Below the pieces are notes generated by a model. The model saw only the letters and a program-made list of their open reading frames with translations, did no database searches and was not told the origin of the DNA. The position numbers and the translations under genes were made by a program. A stretch of 64,000 nucleotides of DNA, taken from the NCBI RefSeq assembly GCF_008831285.2, contig NC_045144.1:2606001-2670000 (forward strand), in the 5' to 3' direction. How positions within the stretch are numbered: position 1 is the stretch's first letter; each line of letters begins with the position of its first letter. Shown here in pieces: positions 55,548 through 60,640 of this stretch. Origin of the DNA: Nymphaea colorata. Taxonomy: Eukaryota > Streptophyta > Magnoliopsida > Nymphaeales > Nymphaeaceae.

Positions 55548-57022
55548 GATTTCCTTCGGCAGACAATGACAACTGGCACCAGACAACAAAGGGGAAAAAA
55601 GGGGAAGGAAAGGGAGAGGGAGAAAATGCCGTCCATTTTAAATATACACTAAGTAAAATATATGTTCTAACAGTGTATGTTTACATGTATGTACTTGGCA
55701 AATACAGTAGATACATACATACATTGTGTTTGGAATTTCTTTTTTTTTTTTTTGTTTCTGTAATTTTTATTTAATTTATTTTTATTTTTTTCTGTTGGAT
55801 CAGCTCTCTAGCGGTTAGGAGCATTCAAGTTTTACATTTCTAGTTATTGGCAGCCTCTTACAAACAGAGGAGATGTCTTCTCTTGTATAAATGGGACTAT
55901 TTTTCCATTATTTCTTATTAACAGCTTCCTTGGAGCACTTTTGTGGGTAATAAAAGATTTTTATATTGCTTGCTGTGATTTGGTTCACATTGTGTTTGGC
56001 CAGCTCCTGAGAAACTTTGAATTCGTCAGTAGGATCTTTTGATAGCATATGTGGGGTGTATTGGTAGTTTGGTACAGATTTATGTTTGTATCAGTCTTCT
56101 TACACTCGCCTGATGTTTGGTATCTTGAAGGCAGGGTGTTGTTTGGACCATATTCACATATATCATGAATATTTTGAAAATGTCATGATATTTTTCTTAA
56201 TTTTGTAAAGCCATCCAATAATTTGTATTGCCTTTTAAAATTGCACGGACAAAAAAATATCATGATGTTATCTTAGGTATGCCCGATATTTTCATGAGAT
56301 TTTCAGATAAGGTATTCTTTTCATAAAAATCACATATTCTAAAAGCTATTGTTTCTGAATCAGATATCAGAGTGGTTCTTATTCTGGTTTTACTCATTTA
56401 GGAAGACGTGGAGTTTATGATGGTGTAATTGGGAGCATTCATCAACACTGGAAGCACAGAGAAATTGTGAAAGTCATAACAATGCAGCGAACAAGCTATG
56501 AGGCAGAGAAAACAGCAAGAATGCTGGAAGCTGAGACTGGTGGAATACTGGTTGGTATAGAGAAGCTGCGAAAAGGCCATGCAATAATTATTTACCGTGG
56601 AAAAAATTACAGACGCCCATTGAACCTGCTGCCAGAAAATCTTTTGACTAAAAAGATGGCATTTGAGCGTTCAGTTGAAATACAGAGACGAGGAGTAACT
56701 ACTTTTTCCCTTTACTCTTATGCTTTCTTTTATTCTGATTATGTACAGAAGCTGAATCATTGGTCTGCTGTTTTTGTGGCTTGCAGTCTTTAAAGTTTTT
56801 TGCCCGTCAAAGGGAGAAAACAGTTGAAAGGCTTAGACAAGAATTAGTGAGTTTGTCATGTTTCTTCCTTGTGTCTTGCATTTCTTTCAAATTGAAGGAG
56901 TTGCTTTAGCCTGAATTGCACATACCTTGTTCTCTTTGCAGGCTGATTTGCTCCAAAACAAATCTCTGGACATCCCAGGCAGCACACAGGAGGCAAAGGA
57001 TCTTGTACAGGAGGATTCATAA
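17423..57022 (+). CDS. CFM3: CRM-domain organellar group II intron splicing factor, CFM3-like (8 exons, 838 codons)
   Basis: Joining 17423-18343, 19055-19577, 19830-19960, 54399-54749, 54852-55008, 56402-56694, 56787-56846 and 56942-57022 at GT-AG sites gives an open frame of 838 residues. Residues 1-60 are Ser/Pro-rich and basic, like a plastid or mitochondrial transit peptide. Three CRM (YhbY-like RNA-binding) domains lie at about 245-330, 458-552 and 675-765. Each ends in the conserved TGG..(I/V)...YRG signature ([22 protein letters not shown]). The link between CRM1 and CRM2 has the CFM3-type [21 protein letters not shown] basic coiled-coil-like stretch (about 590-645) precedes CRM3. Known family members bind group II introns in chloroplasts and mitochondria; this role is inferred. 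Intron 3 is 34.4 kb. Confidence 0.88.
18344..19054 (+). other. CRM gene intron 1
   Basis: GT (18344) to AG (19054), 711 bp, phase 0. The acceptor is preceded by TTTGTTTGTTGTGCAG. No repeat or nested gene is recognised. Confidence 0.8.
19055..19577 (+). CDS. CFM3: CRM gene exon 2 (end of CRM1, start of CRM2)
   Basis: It begins [20 protein letters not shown], completing CRM1. Then comes the linker with [16 protein letters not shown] and LPEVVPGY, and the start of CRM2 ([15 protein letters not shown]). It ends one base into a Gly codon (CTTG|GTAATT). Confidence 0.88.
19578..19829 (+). other. CRM gene intron 2
   Basis: GT (19578) to AG (19829), 252 bp, phase 1, acceptor TTTTTGCAG. No element inside. 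Confidence 0.85.
19830..19960 (+). CDS. CFM3: CRM gene exon 3 (middle of CRM2)
   Basis: It restores the GRN of the CRM core GxxG region ([19 protein letters not shown]) and continues through [20 protein letters not shown]. It ends at AAG before donor GTAGGA, phase 0. Its 131 bp matches the frame needed with exons 2 and 4. Confidence 0.88.
19961..20472 (+). other. intron DNA upstream of copia A
   Basis: Unique-looking intron sequence. Open frames here run on from exon 3 past the donor site and are not coding. An AT-rich 300-bp stretch holds no recognisable element. Confidence 0.5.
20478..20657 (+). repeat. copia A 5' LTR
   Basis: It runs from TGTTAAAGATAC to CTCTCGCAACA, 180 bp, and ends in a CT microsatellite just before the primer-binding site. 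Compared with the 3' LTR by eye it is nearly identical. Confidence 0.95.
20658..20672 (+). promoter_or_regulatory. copia A primer-binding site
   Basis: TGGTATCAGAGCGGG directly follows the 5' LTR and matches the initiator-Met tRNA 3' end used by plant copia elements. Confidence 0.9.
21394..24402 (+). pseudogene. copia A Gag-Pol, first part (Gag, protease, integrase, RT start)
   Basis: From the ATG at 21394 the frame encodes a UBN2-type Gag ([15 protein letters not shown]), an RG-rich linker and a zinc knuckle at about residue 251 ([14 protein letters not shown]). Then come the protease active site [10 protein letters not shown] at about 365, GAG_pre-integrase WHLRLGH at about 495, the integrase core at about 545-690 ([15 protein letters not shown]), and RT from about 913 ([24 protein letters not shown]). 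It stops at TAG (24400-24402), where the family usually has tryptophan ([12 protein letters not shown]), so this is probably a TGG to TAG change. Confidence 0.92.
24403..25626 (+). pseudogene. copia A Pol, second part (RT palm and RNase H), same frame after the stop
   Basis: The reading continues in the same frame after the nonsense codon: [29 protein letters not shown] (RT catalytic aspartates) near 24676, then RNase H with YSDADYAG near 25159, [18 protein letters not shown] near 25387 and a terminal DILTKALP. It ends at TGA just before the polypurine tract. No other defect is visible, so the copy is one codon away from an intact Gag-Pol. Confidence 0.92.
25625..25633 (+). promoter_or_regulatory. 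copia A polypurine tract
   Basis: GAGGGGGAG directly before the 3' LTR, overlapping the Gag-Pol stop region. It primes plus-strand synthesis in LTR elements. Confidence 0.85.
25634..25815 (+). repeat. copia A 3' LTR
   Basis: It starts TGTTAAAGATAC, ends CGCAACA, 182 bp, and is followed by the ATGGG target duplication. Confidence 0.95.
25821..26280 (+). other. intron DNA between copia A and copia C
   Basis: AT-rich intron sequence with no recognisable element or gene. It is bounded by the target duplications of A (left) and C (right). Confidence 0.6.
26286..26487 (-). repeat. copia C 3' LTR, truncated at its U3 end
   Basis: It aligns with 49982-50200 but lacks about 16 bp corresponding to the outer end of that copy. 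The adjoining RNase H frame stops short (DQTTDSF) with no polypurine tract, so a small deletion took the pol end, the tract and the first bases of this LTR. Confidence 0.8.
26488..26837 (-). pseudogene. copia C RNase H, C-terminal part
   Basis: The minus-strand frame 26436-26732 encodes the RNase H end: [40 protein letters not shown]. The active-site region upstream (SRSSAESEY) lies at about 26733-26770 in a neighbouring frame with stops. The frame KST|TGFCV is cut by copia B exactly at its TGGTA target duplication and continues at 40711. Confidence 0.85.
26843..27286 (+). repeat. copia B 5' LTR
   Basis: It starts TGTTAAAATATAAATC and ends GATTTCTATCA. It contains internal near-repeats of about 60 bp built on AGTCTCCTAGGATTCTATG, and a TATAAATAAAGG promoter-like box near 27130 followed by a CT tract. 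Confidence 0.95.
27287..27301 (+). promoter_or_regulatory. copia B primer-binding site
   Basis: TGGTATCAGAGCGCC directly after the 5' LTR. The first five bases happen to equal the element's target duplication. Confidence 0.88.
27508..27855 (+). pseudogene. copia B Gag, N-terminal part
   Basis: From ATG 27508 the frame gives a copia Gag start ([39 protein letters not shown]). It stops at TGA 27853-27855 where the related elements have a tryptophan in LW.(S/T)L. The reading resumes in the same frame after the stop. Confidence 0.88.
27856..28959 (+). pseudogene. copia B Gag end, zinc knuckle and protease
   Basis: Same frame as the Gag start. It encodes [20 protein letters not shown] (Gag), a zinc knuckle [14 protein letters not shown] near 28325 and the protease active site [13 protein letters not shown] near 28510, followed by the pre-integrase linker. 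It ends at TAA 28957-28959 after a frame change that moves the reading to another frame near 28930. Confidence 0.88.
28926..29639 (+). pseudogene. copia B integrase, N-terminal and core part (frameshifted)
   Basis: The pre-integrase region [17 protein letters not shown] and SDVWGQP lie in one frame (28926-29342). The core [20 protein letters not shown] and [19 protein letters not shown] lie in another (29281-29639). The reading is cut at FTL by composite F1/F2. About 165 bp of integrase sequence present in relative D is missing on the far side. Confidence 0.85.
29640..29926 (+). repeat. copia F1 5' LTR
   Basis: 287 bp from TGTTAGAATATATTG to GTGTTTCTACA. It has two strong inverted repeats near its start: GGGTCC..GGACCC (about 29668-29687) and GGTACCGAG..CTCGGTACC (about 29700-29722). 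It aligns with the complement of 37928-38212. Confidence 0.92.
29927..29941 (+). promoter_or_regulatory. copia F1 primer-binding site
   Basis: TGGTATCAGAGCCAC immediately after the 5' LTR, matching the plant initiator-Met tRNA primer site. Confidence 0.9.
29942..30323 (+). other. copia F1 leader, GCC-repeat rich
   Basis: About 380 bp of GC-rich sequence made of GCCGCC-type blocks between the primer site and the Gag ATG. Long open frames on both strands reflect composition and no domain is recognisable. F2 has a matching leader. Confidence 0.75.
30324..33347 (+). pseudogene. copia F1 Gag-Pol lacking the integrase core and RNase H end
   Basis: The ATG at 30324 ([11 protein letters not shown]) is preferred by comparison with F2 ([11 protein letters not shown]). 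The frame is open for about 1007 codons: Gag ([16 protein letters not shown]), zinc knuckle [14 protein letters not shown] at about 252, protease [13 protein letters not shown] at about 351, pre-integrase WHERLGH at about 489. It then jumps at about codon 549 (near 31971) straight to the RT linker, losing about 860 bp that F2 keeps. RT has YVDDMIVTG near 32795. RNase H stops after [13 protein letters not shown] at about 33323 and the last codons are foreign. Confidence 0.92.
33324..33329. other. short filler between F1 and the duplicated integrase segment
   Basis: Between the last F1-derived bases (GATACTAGG, ending about 33323) and the first bases of the 350-bp duplicate (from 33330) are a few bases I cannot assign to either source. 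The exact breakpoint could move by a few bases. Confidence 0.4.
33330..33679 (-). repeat. 350-bp direct copy of F2 integrase (copy of 35245-35594)
   Basis: The two stretches match over 350 bp without gaps, with about five substitutions by eye, in the same orientation. On the minus strand both encode the integrase segment [20 protein letters not shown], then [18 protein letters not shown] and the same stop after NGHSP. The copy sits at the centre of the F1/F2 palindrome. Confidence 0.92.
33680..35441 (-). pseudogene. copia F2 integrase end, RT and partial RNase H
   Basis: After the stop at about 35439-35441 the same frame continues: [20 protein letters not shown] (integrase end), the proline/serine linker, then RT ([40 protein letters not shown] near 34200) and RNase H up to YSDADWAG at about 33697. 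Then it enters a short RT-derived filler (YYVCCG). RT looks complete. RNase H, the polypurine tract and the 3' LTR are missing. Confidence 0.9.
35442..37534 (-). pseudogene. copia F2 Gag, protease and integrase core (one frameshift)
   Basis: The ATG complement at 37532-37534 (MAEEIAPK) starts Gag. A zinc knuckle [14 protein letters not shown] is near 36780, the protease [13 protein letters not shown] near 36480, pre-integrase WHERLGH near 36070, and the integrase core opens with [15 protein letters not shown] near 35880. A one-base frameshift near 35760 (after LLKERSEV) moves the integrase core to another frame. There, 35439-35654 gives [20 protein letters not shown] before the stop. Confidence 0.9.
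37535..37913 (-). other. copia F2 leader with GC-rich tandem repeats
   Basis: The leader between Gag and the primer site. Positions 37699-37805 hold about five copies of a 20-25-bp unit built on GCTGGATCGTCTGACGGCGG. Long open frames on both strands are a composition effect. It corresponds to the GCC-rich leader of F1. Confidence 0.75.
37914..37927 (-). promoter_or_regulatory. copia F2 primer-binding site
   Basis: Complement reads TGGTATCAGAGCCA next to the inner edge of the F2 LTR, so F2 runs right to left. Confidence 0.9.
37928..38212 (-). repeat. copia F2 5' LTR
   Basis: 285 bp, aligning inverted with 29640-29926. In element orientation it begins TGTTGAAATAGATTG (F1: TGTTAGAATATATTG) and keeps both inverted-repeat motifs. 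It abuts integrase sequence of copia B on the right. Confidence 0.9.
38213..39126 (+). pseudogene. copia B integrase tail, linker and RT start
   Basis: It resumes copia B with [15 protein letters not shown] (integrase C-terminus) and the linker [22 protein letters not shown] follows from [20 protein letters not shown] through [20 protein letters not shown]. It stops at TGA 39124-39126 (after GDSHA). Relative D has a TGA at the identical position (47905-47907). From about 38918 onward the nucleotide sequence is almost the same as D. Confidence 0.9.
39127..40266 (+). pseudogene. copia B RT catalytic part and RNase H
   Basis: Same frame after the [25 protein letters not shown] near 39290, a second TGA at 39391-39393 (Arg in D), the connection region, then RNase H with [34 protein letters not shown] and LFTKGLTK. 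It ends at the 3' LTR edge. Confidence 0.9.
40252..40260 (+). promoter_or_regulatory. copia B polypurine tract
   Basis: GAGGGAGGG directly before the 3' LTR. Confidence 0.85.
40261..40710 (+). repeat. copia B 3' LTR
   Basis: 450 bp, TGTTAAAATATAAATC to GATTTCTATCA, followed by the TGGTA target duplication. It is longer than the 5' LTR mainly through extra CT repeats. Confidence 0.95.
40711..42766 (-). pseudogene. copia C Pol: protease, RT, RNase H start (decayed)
   Basis: Right to left on the minus strand: protease with a changed active site ([10 protein letters not shown] near 42580, family WxxDSGA) and the pre-integrase linker (42178-42459). A short integrase remnant near 41900-42010 is fused to late linker by deletion of the catalytic core. 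RT is at 41393-41689 ([30 protein letters not shown]) and 40944-41255 (YVDDIVLTG). RNase H start is at 40733-40954. Frames shift repeatedly and stops are common. Confidence 0.85.
42759..43219. mobile_element. hAT-like miniature transposon (42767-43211) with 8-bp target duplication
   Basis: The element is 445 bp, flanked by GTGGTGTA (42759-42766 and 43212-43219). Its termini are imperfect inverted repeats: CACAGTCACATGGGTAC at the left and, in complement, CTATGTCACACAGGTAC at the right. Subterminal regions hold many GTACCC and GGTAC repeats in both orientations, as transposase-binding arrays of hAT elements often do. It encodes nothing recognisable, so it would be non-autonomous. It splits the Gag region of copia C. 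Confidence 0.8.
43220..44110 (-). pseudogene. copia C Gag (decayed)
   Basis: The Gag start is the ATG complement at 44108-44110 ([16 protein letters not shown]), closely like copia A Gag. The middle is broken by stops. 43332-43553 encodes [15 protein letters not shown] and an RG-rich linker ending in a decayed zinc knuckle ([12 protein letters not shown]). The hAT-like element interrupts the region following the knuckle. Confidence 0.85.
44111..44262 (-). other. copia C leader, gag-proximal part
   Basis: Untranslated leader of copia C between its Gag ATG and the site where copia D inserted (target duplication TTTAT at 44263-44267). Confidence 0.6.
44268..44648 (+). repeat. copia D 5' LTR
   Basis: TGATAAGATGTTGGATC to CCCAAAATCTAACA. 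It contains short tandem repeats of about 32 bp built on CTCTAGATTAATGTGTTGC. Not alignable with the LTR of copia B. Confidence 0.93.
44649..44663 (+). promoter_or_regulatory. copia D primer-binding site
   Basis: TGGTATCAGAGCAAG directly after the 5' LTR. Confidence 0.9.
44824..45528 (+). pseudogene. copia D Gag (frameshifted)
   Basis: From ATG 44824 the Gag start [19 protein letters not shown] and [20 protein letters not shown] runs in one frame to about 45100. It then continues in another frame (45069-45422: [35 protein letters not shown]), and the first frame is regained near 45420-45530. Two indels therefore break Gag. Confidence 0.88.
45529..47241 (+). pseudogene. copia D zinc knuckle, protease and full integrase
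   Basis: An open frame of 570 codons: zinc knuckle [14 protein letters not shown] near 45628 and protease [13 protein letters not shown] near 45775. The pre-integrase region [13 protein letters not shown] follows, then the integrase core ([49 protein letters not shown]) and C-terminus ([14 protein letters not shown]). It ends at a TAA in the linker, followed by a TAG near 47308, both in the same frame as downstream RT. Confidence 0.9.
47242..47907 (+). pseudogene. copia D linker and RT start, ending at shared TGA
   Basis: The same frame continues with [20 protein letters not shown], the RT start [20 protein letters not shown], and [20 protein letters not shown]. It ends at TGA 47905-47907 after GDPHA, the same site as in copia B. 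Sequence identity with B jumps from moderate to near complete at about 47697. Confidence 0.9.
47908..49032 (+). pseudogene. copia D RT catalytic part and RNase H
   Basis: Open in the same frame after the [25 protein letters not shown] near 48070, [12 protein letters not shown], then RNase H with [24 protein letters not shown] and a changed STEAKYR (E to K) in place of the family's STEAEYR. A deletion shortens WV..LLEDIG to WVLEDIG near 48740. Confidence 0.9.
49021..49029 (+). promoter_or_regulatory. copia D polypurine tract
   Basis: GAGGGAGGA directly before the 3' LTR, nearly the same as in copia B. Confidence 0.85.
49030..49401 (+). repeat. copia D 3' LTR
   Basis: TGATAAGATGTTGGATC to AAAATCTAACA, followed by TTTAT. 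It aligns with 44268-44648, with differences in copy number of a short internal repeat. Confidence 0.93.
49407..49967 (-). other. copia C leader, LTR-proximal part, with (TA)n tract
   Basis: Leader of copia C between the D insertion and the primer site. It contains a (TA)n run at about 49567-49622. No coding region is recognised. Confidence 0.6.
49968..49981 (-). promoter_or_regulatory. copia C primer-binding site
   Basis: Complement reads GGGTATCAGAGCTC at the inner edge of the right LTR. It has one mismatch to the usual TGGTATCAGAGC start, consistent with an old element. Confidence 0.75.
49982..50200 (-). repeat. copia C 5' LTR
   Basis: 219 bp. Plus-strand start TGTTGCGTGAGG, end TTATTCAACA, followed by AAGAT, which equals the five bases left of 26286. 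It matches the left LTR with many substitutions. Confidence 0.85.
50384..50674. repeat. 57-bp inverted repeat around CGTATCG-rich palindromic core
   Basis: The arms 50384-50440 and 50618-50674 are reverse complements with about two mismatches (outer ends CATGCATCAGACTTAG and CTAAGTCTGATGCATG). Between them are overlapping short palindromes such as TATCGTACGATA and CGATACGTATCG. The whole could form a cruciform or long hairpin. Further TACGATAC motifs lie just outside at 50676-50772. Confidence 0.85.
50675..52310. other. unclassified repeat-rich segment ending in a second TACGATACG cluster
   Basis: A non-coding segment with three copies of a 21-bp repeat (AAATCATCGATTTTCACTGTG type, 50876-50938), runs of T/A around ACGCG and CGTTTT, an 84-bp triplicate (51120-51370), and a closing cluster of ACGATACG motifs (about 52215-52290). 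The motif clusters at both ends suggest a single non-autonomous element with repeated terminal motifs. I cannot assign it to a class. Confidence 0.45.
51120..51370. repeat. 84-bp tandem repeat, three copies
   Basis: The phrase GGCACGCGTGTAATATTTGT recurs at 51127 (variant), 51211 and 51294, each followed by AACTTGGACGCTCCTTTTAA and AAAAACGTCTTTT. Copies differ by a few bases. Confidence 0.9.
52311..54398 (+). other. remaining 3' part of intron 3, nothing recognised
   Basis: AT-rich intron sequence without identifiable elements or coding frames. Short open frames have no motif. It ends in a polypyrimidine-poor acceptor, GAATGCAG, before exon 4. Confidence 0.5.
54399..54749 (+). CDS. CFM3: CRM gene exon 4 (end of CRM2 and linker)
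   Basis: It starts [20 protein letters not shown], finishing CRM2. Then comes the linker [12 protein letters not shown]-like region ([20 protein letters not shown]) and a charged, probably coiled-coil stretch ([20 protein letters not shown]). Donor GTAAGT follows at 54750, phase 0. It connects in frame with exon 3 across the 34.4-kb intron. Confidence 0.88.
54750..54851 (+). other. CRM gene intron 4
   Basis: GT (54750) to AG (54851), 102 bp, phase 0, with acceptor TTATCTTCAG. Confidence 0.85.
54852..55008 (+). CDS. CFM3: CRM gene exon 5 (start of CRM3)
   Basis: It encodes [19 protein letters not shown], an acidic stretch and the CRM3 start [20 protein letters not shown]. It ends one base into the Gly codon of the GRRG motif, phase 1. 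Confidence 0.88.
55238..55444. repeat. 103-bp tandem duplication in intron 5
   Basis: The block beginning ACAGTTGTTTGAGAACTAAA at 55238 recurs at 55341 with a few substitutions and ends with ACACATGATTTTCAC. Two copies only, so probably a recent local duplication. Confidence 0.92.
55478..55547. repeat. (CA)n microsatellite in intron 5
   Basis: CA-rich run with scattered ATG/CATG interruptions. Any frame through it gives H/T repeats and is not a gene. Confidence 0.9.
56402..56694 (+). CDS. CFM3: CRM gene exon 6 (CRM3)
   Basis: It completes the GxxG loop ([24 protein letters not shown]), continues [20 protein letters not shown] and ends CRM3 with [13 protein letters not shown]. It then encodes [15 protein letters not shown], the motif that follows CRM3 in CFM3 proteins. 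Donor GTAACT at 56695. Confidence 0.88.
56787..56846 (+). CDS. CFM3: CRM gene exon 7 (20 codons)
   Basis: The acceptor GGCTTGCAG precedes [20 protein letters not shown], which matches the family's helical tail after QRR. Donor GTGAGT. Flanking introns are 92 bp (56695-56786) and 95 bp (56847-56941). Phase 0 on both sides. Confidence 0.82.
56942..57022 (+). CDS. CFM3: CRM gene exon 8 (last 26 codons and stop)
   Basis: The acceptor TCTCTTTGCAG precedes [20 protein letters not shown], then LVQEDS and TAA at 57020-57022. The C-terminus is short relative to some CFM3 proteins, which carry longer acidic tails. An alternative later donor or exon cannot be excluded. Confidence 0.78.
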   Translation, partial: ADLLQNKSLDIPGSTQEAKDLVQEDS

Positions 57023-57049
57023 GGCTGTTTTCTACAGGCCAAGTTTAAG

Positions 57050-57055
57050 AATAAA
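57050..57055 (+). terminator. possible polyadenylation signal of the CRM gene
   Basis: AATAAA 28 bases after the stop codon. It is very close to the stop, so the real site may lie further downstream. Confidence 0.4.
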
Positions 57056-57544
57056 CTTTTTATATTTGTCTATATGGTTGGTGATGTCCTACCATCATAA
57101 AATAGAGTCAGTCACCAACATTATCTATCCATACATGACCATCTAATATTTGGTCTGCCAGCCCTTTTGGACAAAATTTTACCATCCTTCAAAAAAACCG
57201 ACCACCCACACGTGGTTGGATTTTTCAAAACTGTAGGTTGAAAAAAATTCGGACATATAGATTGGATTTTATGACATGATCAACCTACTACAGTTATGAT
57301 TTTGTTTGCAATATAAACAATAACATGCCGTTTTATGTATCTGCCCTAGCTACTGTTTCCATTTGTCAAACGACTCCTTTGGTGCACTTGTAATATCTGA
57401 TGTACATATTCATTTTTTAATATATTTTATTGAAATATATATGAGAGCTCTGATTACAATGATGTGGTCTGTTTTTCAGAAACCGCTGAAATGTGGCTGA
57501 ACTGACCTGACGATCACATATTTGACGGGCAATACAGAGCCCTC

Positions 57545-57575
<31 letters not shown>

Positions 57576-59213
57576 GTCAAAAGATATATCCAGCTGACTT
57601 ATACATACCTAGACACCCTTGCATTTTTTCCCACCTATCCTTACGGAAGACATCTCAACTTTCTGGAAAAGAGGTCTTAATTTACGACAAAGATGATTCA
57701 GCTGAAGTATTTTTCATCCCCATTTCTATTTTTAAAGAATCAACACATTATACAAAAAATTGGTATTTCTTTCTTGGGAATGTTTGTTCATTACAAAGTA
57801 TACTTGCAACGCAAAAGAGTTGGCATAGTGGGGGCGATGGTTTCAGATAGGCAGCCAATAGTTCTATTCTTATGACCATCAACTCTTGGACTTGCCGGGT
57901 GAGCAGTTGGTTACCAGCTCACTGTCCAGAAAATAAGCATGAAAGTTCCTTTATTTCCCTGCCTCTGTTGACATCAGCGATGATAGTGGTGCATCTTTTA
58001 ACTTAGGTAACACATTCTATCACTTAAGATGTTCAGAAGAATTGAAGTAGAGATTCTTTTTAACGGGTCCCTAATCTGGCAAGCTATGCTGTGCCCTTTG
58101 AAACTAACTCTTGGACTTTAGGAAAAAATAATTAGGCATTTTTATAGTTAAAGCAAAGAAAATCTATGTCTTTGAGGTGTTTGGATATGTTTGGGATATA
58201 ATCTAGATGTTACCAGTGACTCTATATGTGGCATAAATTTTAGAAAAGTGCAATGTACTCTAACAGCATTTACATCTACAACACATTTTCAAGAATGATG
58301 TTCATGTTGGAAAGCACAATAATCAGCTTAGAATCACACGTTTAAGGCATCCATGGAGAATTCTAGTGTTCTTGATCTTTGGGACAGATTATTCATGAAA
58401 TATCAACATAGTGTTGTTATTACCAAACACCTCTGATGAACTAGAGTTCTTCCTAACATAGATAAGGGCTGAACATTTACTGTTGTTAGTATCCACCACG
58501 TGTGGTGTAATTCAACTTTCACCCCTTGTCCAGGGTAAATTACTTGTTACCCGAATCTAAACACCAAACAAAAAAAAAAATCCAAATGATGAATTTTGCT
58601 AAATCCATTAGTGGTTCTGCATTTCACGTCCCACATTTGATTGCTTAATCGTTTGTGGACTAGTGTCGATAAAATGGGAATCAATACCAAAATTTGGAGA
58701 CAAGAAGCCCCCCAATTATAATAACAAACGCAAAACATAAGCAAAAAAACGAAATATACAATACAATGTACAGTAAAACAAAATAAGAGGGGTGGAGAGA
58801 GAATGGGGAGACGGAACGACACAATCACCCCGCAGACGAAGGACGATGTCGTAGCCGAATGGCAAAATGTACATTCCCCTGCACAAGACGAGCCACAATC
58901 GGACCCTGTTATTGCGCTCTTCTCAAATGCGCCACCAAGCTGAAATGAGCCACAACCTCCATACACGACCCCAGGAAACCGTTAGACGGGGAGAAGGATA
59001 GAAAAGGAAAAAAAGACGAATGGAGGGTGGATCCGAAAGGCTACTAACAAGAGAAAGTCAGGAAGAGGCAAGAACACTAAAGAAAAAAGGACAAGAGGTA
59101 AAAAAGTAGACCTGAGACTCAGCTGCGACGAGACAGAAGAGAGACTGGTTAGCTAAATTGATGTCAAGGCTCTGCAAGTGGTCAAAAGTGTTGATGTGGC
59201 TAGCAAGAAGAAG
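57056..59213. other. intergenic DNA downstream of the CRM gene
   Basis: No coding region is supported. A CT microsatellite lies at about 57542-57577. A minus-strand open frame at 58547-58966 (139 codons) is rich in C, F and S with no recognisable motif, and it borders the LINE fragment, so it may be LINE 3' sequence. Confidence 0.4.
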
Positions 59214-60130
59214 CTAAACGAAAGCAATAACATGAGGAAAAGGGCCAGAGGACCAAAGGGATCGGGGTGGGAGCAACGCCATGGAAGAACCAAAGGAGGT
59301 CAGGTAGCAAGAAAAAAATGTGAATTCATGGGAAGGTGAAAGAGGCCAGGATGGGGATGCGAACGATGGAAGGTCAGCAAGGTGGATGAATAGATGAATG
59401 ACAGAAAGCAAGTCGCACCAAAAGTGGGAGGGAGAGGTGTGAGAGATGGAAGTACTCCAATCACTAGGGGAAGACATGTCAAATTTGGAGCAAATGAACA
59501 AGGTGATGGAAGAGTTCTTAGTTGTCAGACGCCACCACCAAGAACACAGAAAGGACTCACAAGCCCGACTAAGGTTGGTAATCCCAGCACCCCCAAGAAG
59601 ACGTGGAAGGACAACCACATCCCAATGCGCAAAGCGATCTGAAGGCCGATCACCATACCAAATAAATTTACGAATGATCTTGTCAAACTTTTTCAGAATA
59701 GCCATAGGAGGTCGAAAGACCGCCAGAGGATGGAGGGAGACAGATGCAAGACAATGCTTAGCAAGAGTAATACGATCCGAAAAAGAAAGCAATTTTTCCT
59801 GCCAACACTGGAGGCGATCAACAAGCTTCTGCTCCACTCCATTCCAAAAGGAGGGTGCAAGAGGCGACATCTGAAGACCCAAGTAGTCCATAGGCAGGCC
59901 TGTAGCCTTGCACCCAAAGCAAGCTTCCGCAAGAAGCATCGTGGCGAGATCCGCGTGAATGAGAGAAATGTGACATTTAGAAGAATTAAAGAAAGACCCG
60001 AGATGAGCTCAAAAACCTGAAGGATAAGCCAAGTTCTCGTAATCTGTTGGCAGGAAGCAGCACCAAACAGGAGAAAATCGTCAGCATACTGAAGGGAGGA
60101 GAGGGCCTGTAAGTGGAGGAGTGAGTGCAG
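59214..60130 (-). pseudogene. LINE (non-LTR retrotransposon) reverse transcriptase C-terminal fragment
   Basis: The minus-strand frame 59214-59939 encodes PMDYLGLQMSP, KLVDRLQCWQEKLLSFSDRI, KFDKIIRKFIWYGD, WDVVVLPRLLGGAGITNL and SWWWR. These are typical of the C-terminal part of plant L1-type ORF2 reverse transcriptase. Upstream, in a neighbouring frame near 60070-60100, is the RT catalytic motif LQYADDFLLFG. The endonuclease and most of RT are absent, so this is a 5'-truncated, frameshifted copy. The boundaries are approximate. Confidence 0.85.
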
Positions 60131-60640
60131 AGTGAGGAGAACACATCTATGGAGATTGATGAAATTTGGTCAATGGTCTTCATCTCAAACACTTCATAAC
60201 CTATCTGCCACCTGCTTTTCATCTTCTGCTAGCACATAAAAGATAGTTTCTTTAGCATCAAAAATCTTGGATCCCAAGCAAGTCTACTACGACTTGATCA
60301 GCCATTTCCCAATCAGTTGGATCAGGCAATGCTTGCAACGTGTTAGTTGGATATGGTCATAGTTGCACCTGACCAGGACTTGATCGTTTGTGGGCTAGTG
60401 AAGTTCTCGTTCTGCCGGTCATGGGGTTTGCAAATGCCTCTTAATTTAGAAAAGCTAAGAGAAGAATTCATTAAGAAATCCAAGTGTGTCATGCATTAAA
60501 TATTCCCAATGTAATGTTCTGGAGTGGGTCCAGACCTGGACCCAAGCTCCATGCGTGAAGAGGAGCCCGATGCCGACTCTCTCTTCCTCTGCTTCAATTG
60601 CAACACAGAGAAGAAAGAGGCGGAAGAAAATTGCAGTAGC
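60131..60640. other. intergenic DNA beside the LINE fragment
   Basis: No gene recognised. A GGGTCCAGACCTGGACCC inverted repeat lies at about 60525-60542. Confidence 0.4.

Larger units (their letters stand above)
55009..56401 (+). other. CRM gene intron 5
   Basis: GT (55009) to AG (56401), 1393 bp, phase 1. It contains a tandem duplication and a CA microsatellite, listed separately. No element boundary is seen in the rest. Confidence 0.8.

Noticed and set aside
58561-58578. A-run at 58564-58577 as a poly(A) tail of the LINE
   Set aside because: The LINE fragment reads on the minus strand, so its tail should be T-rich on the plus strand here.
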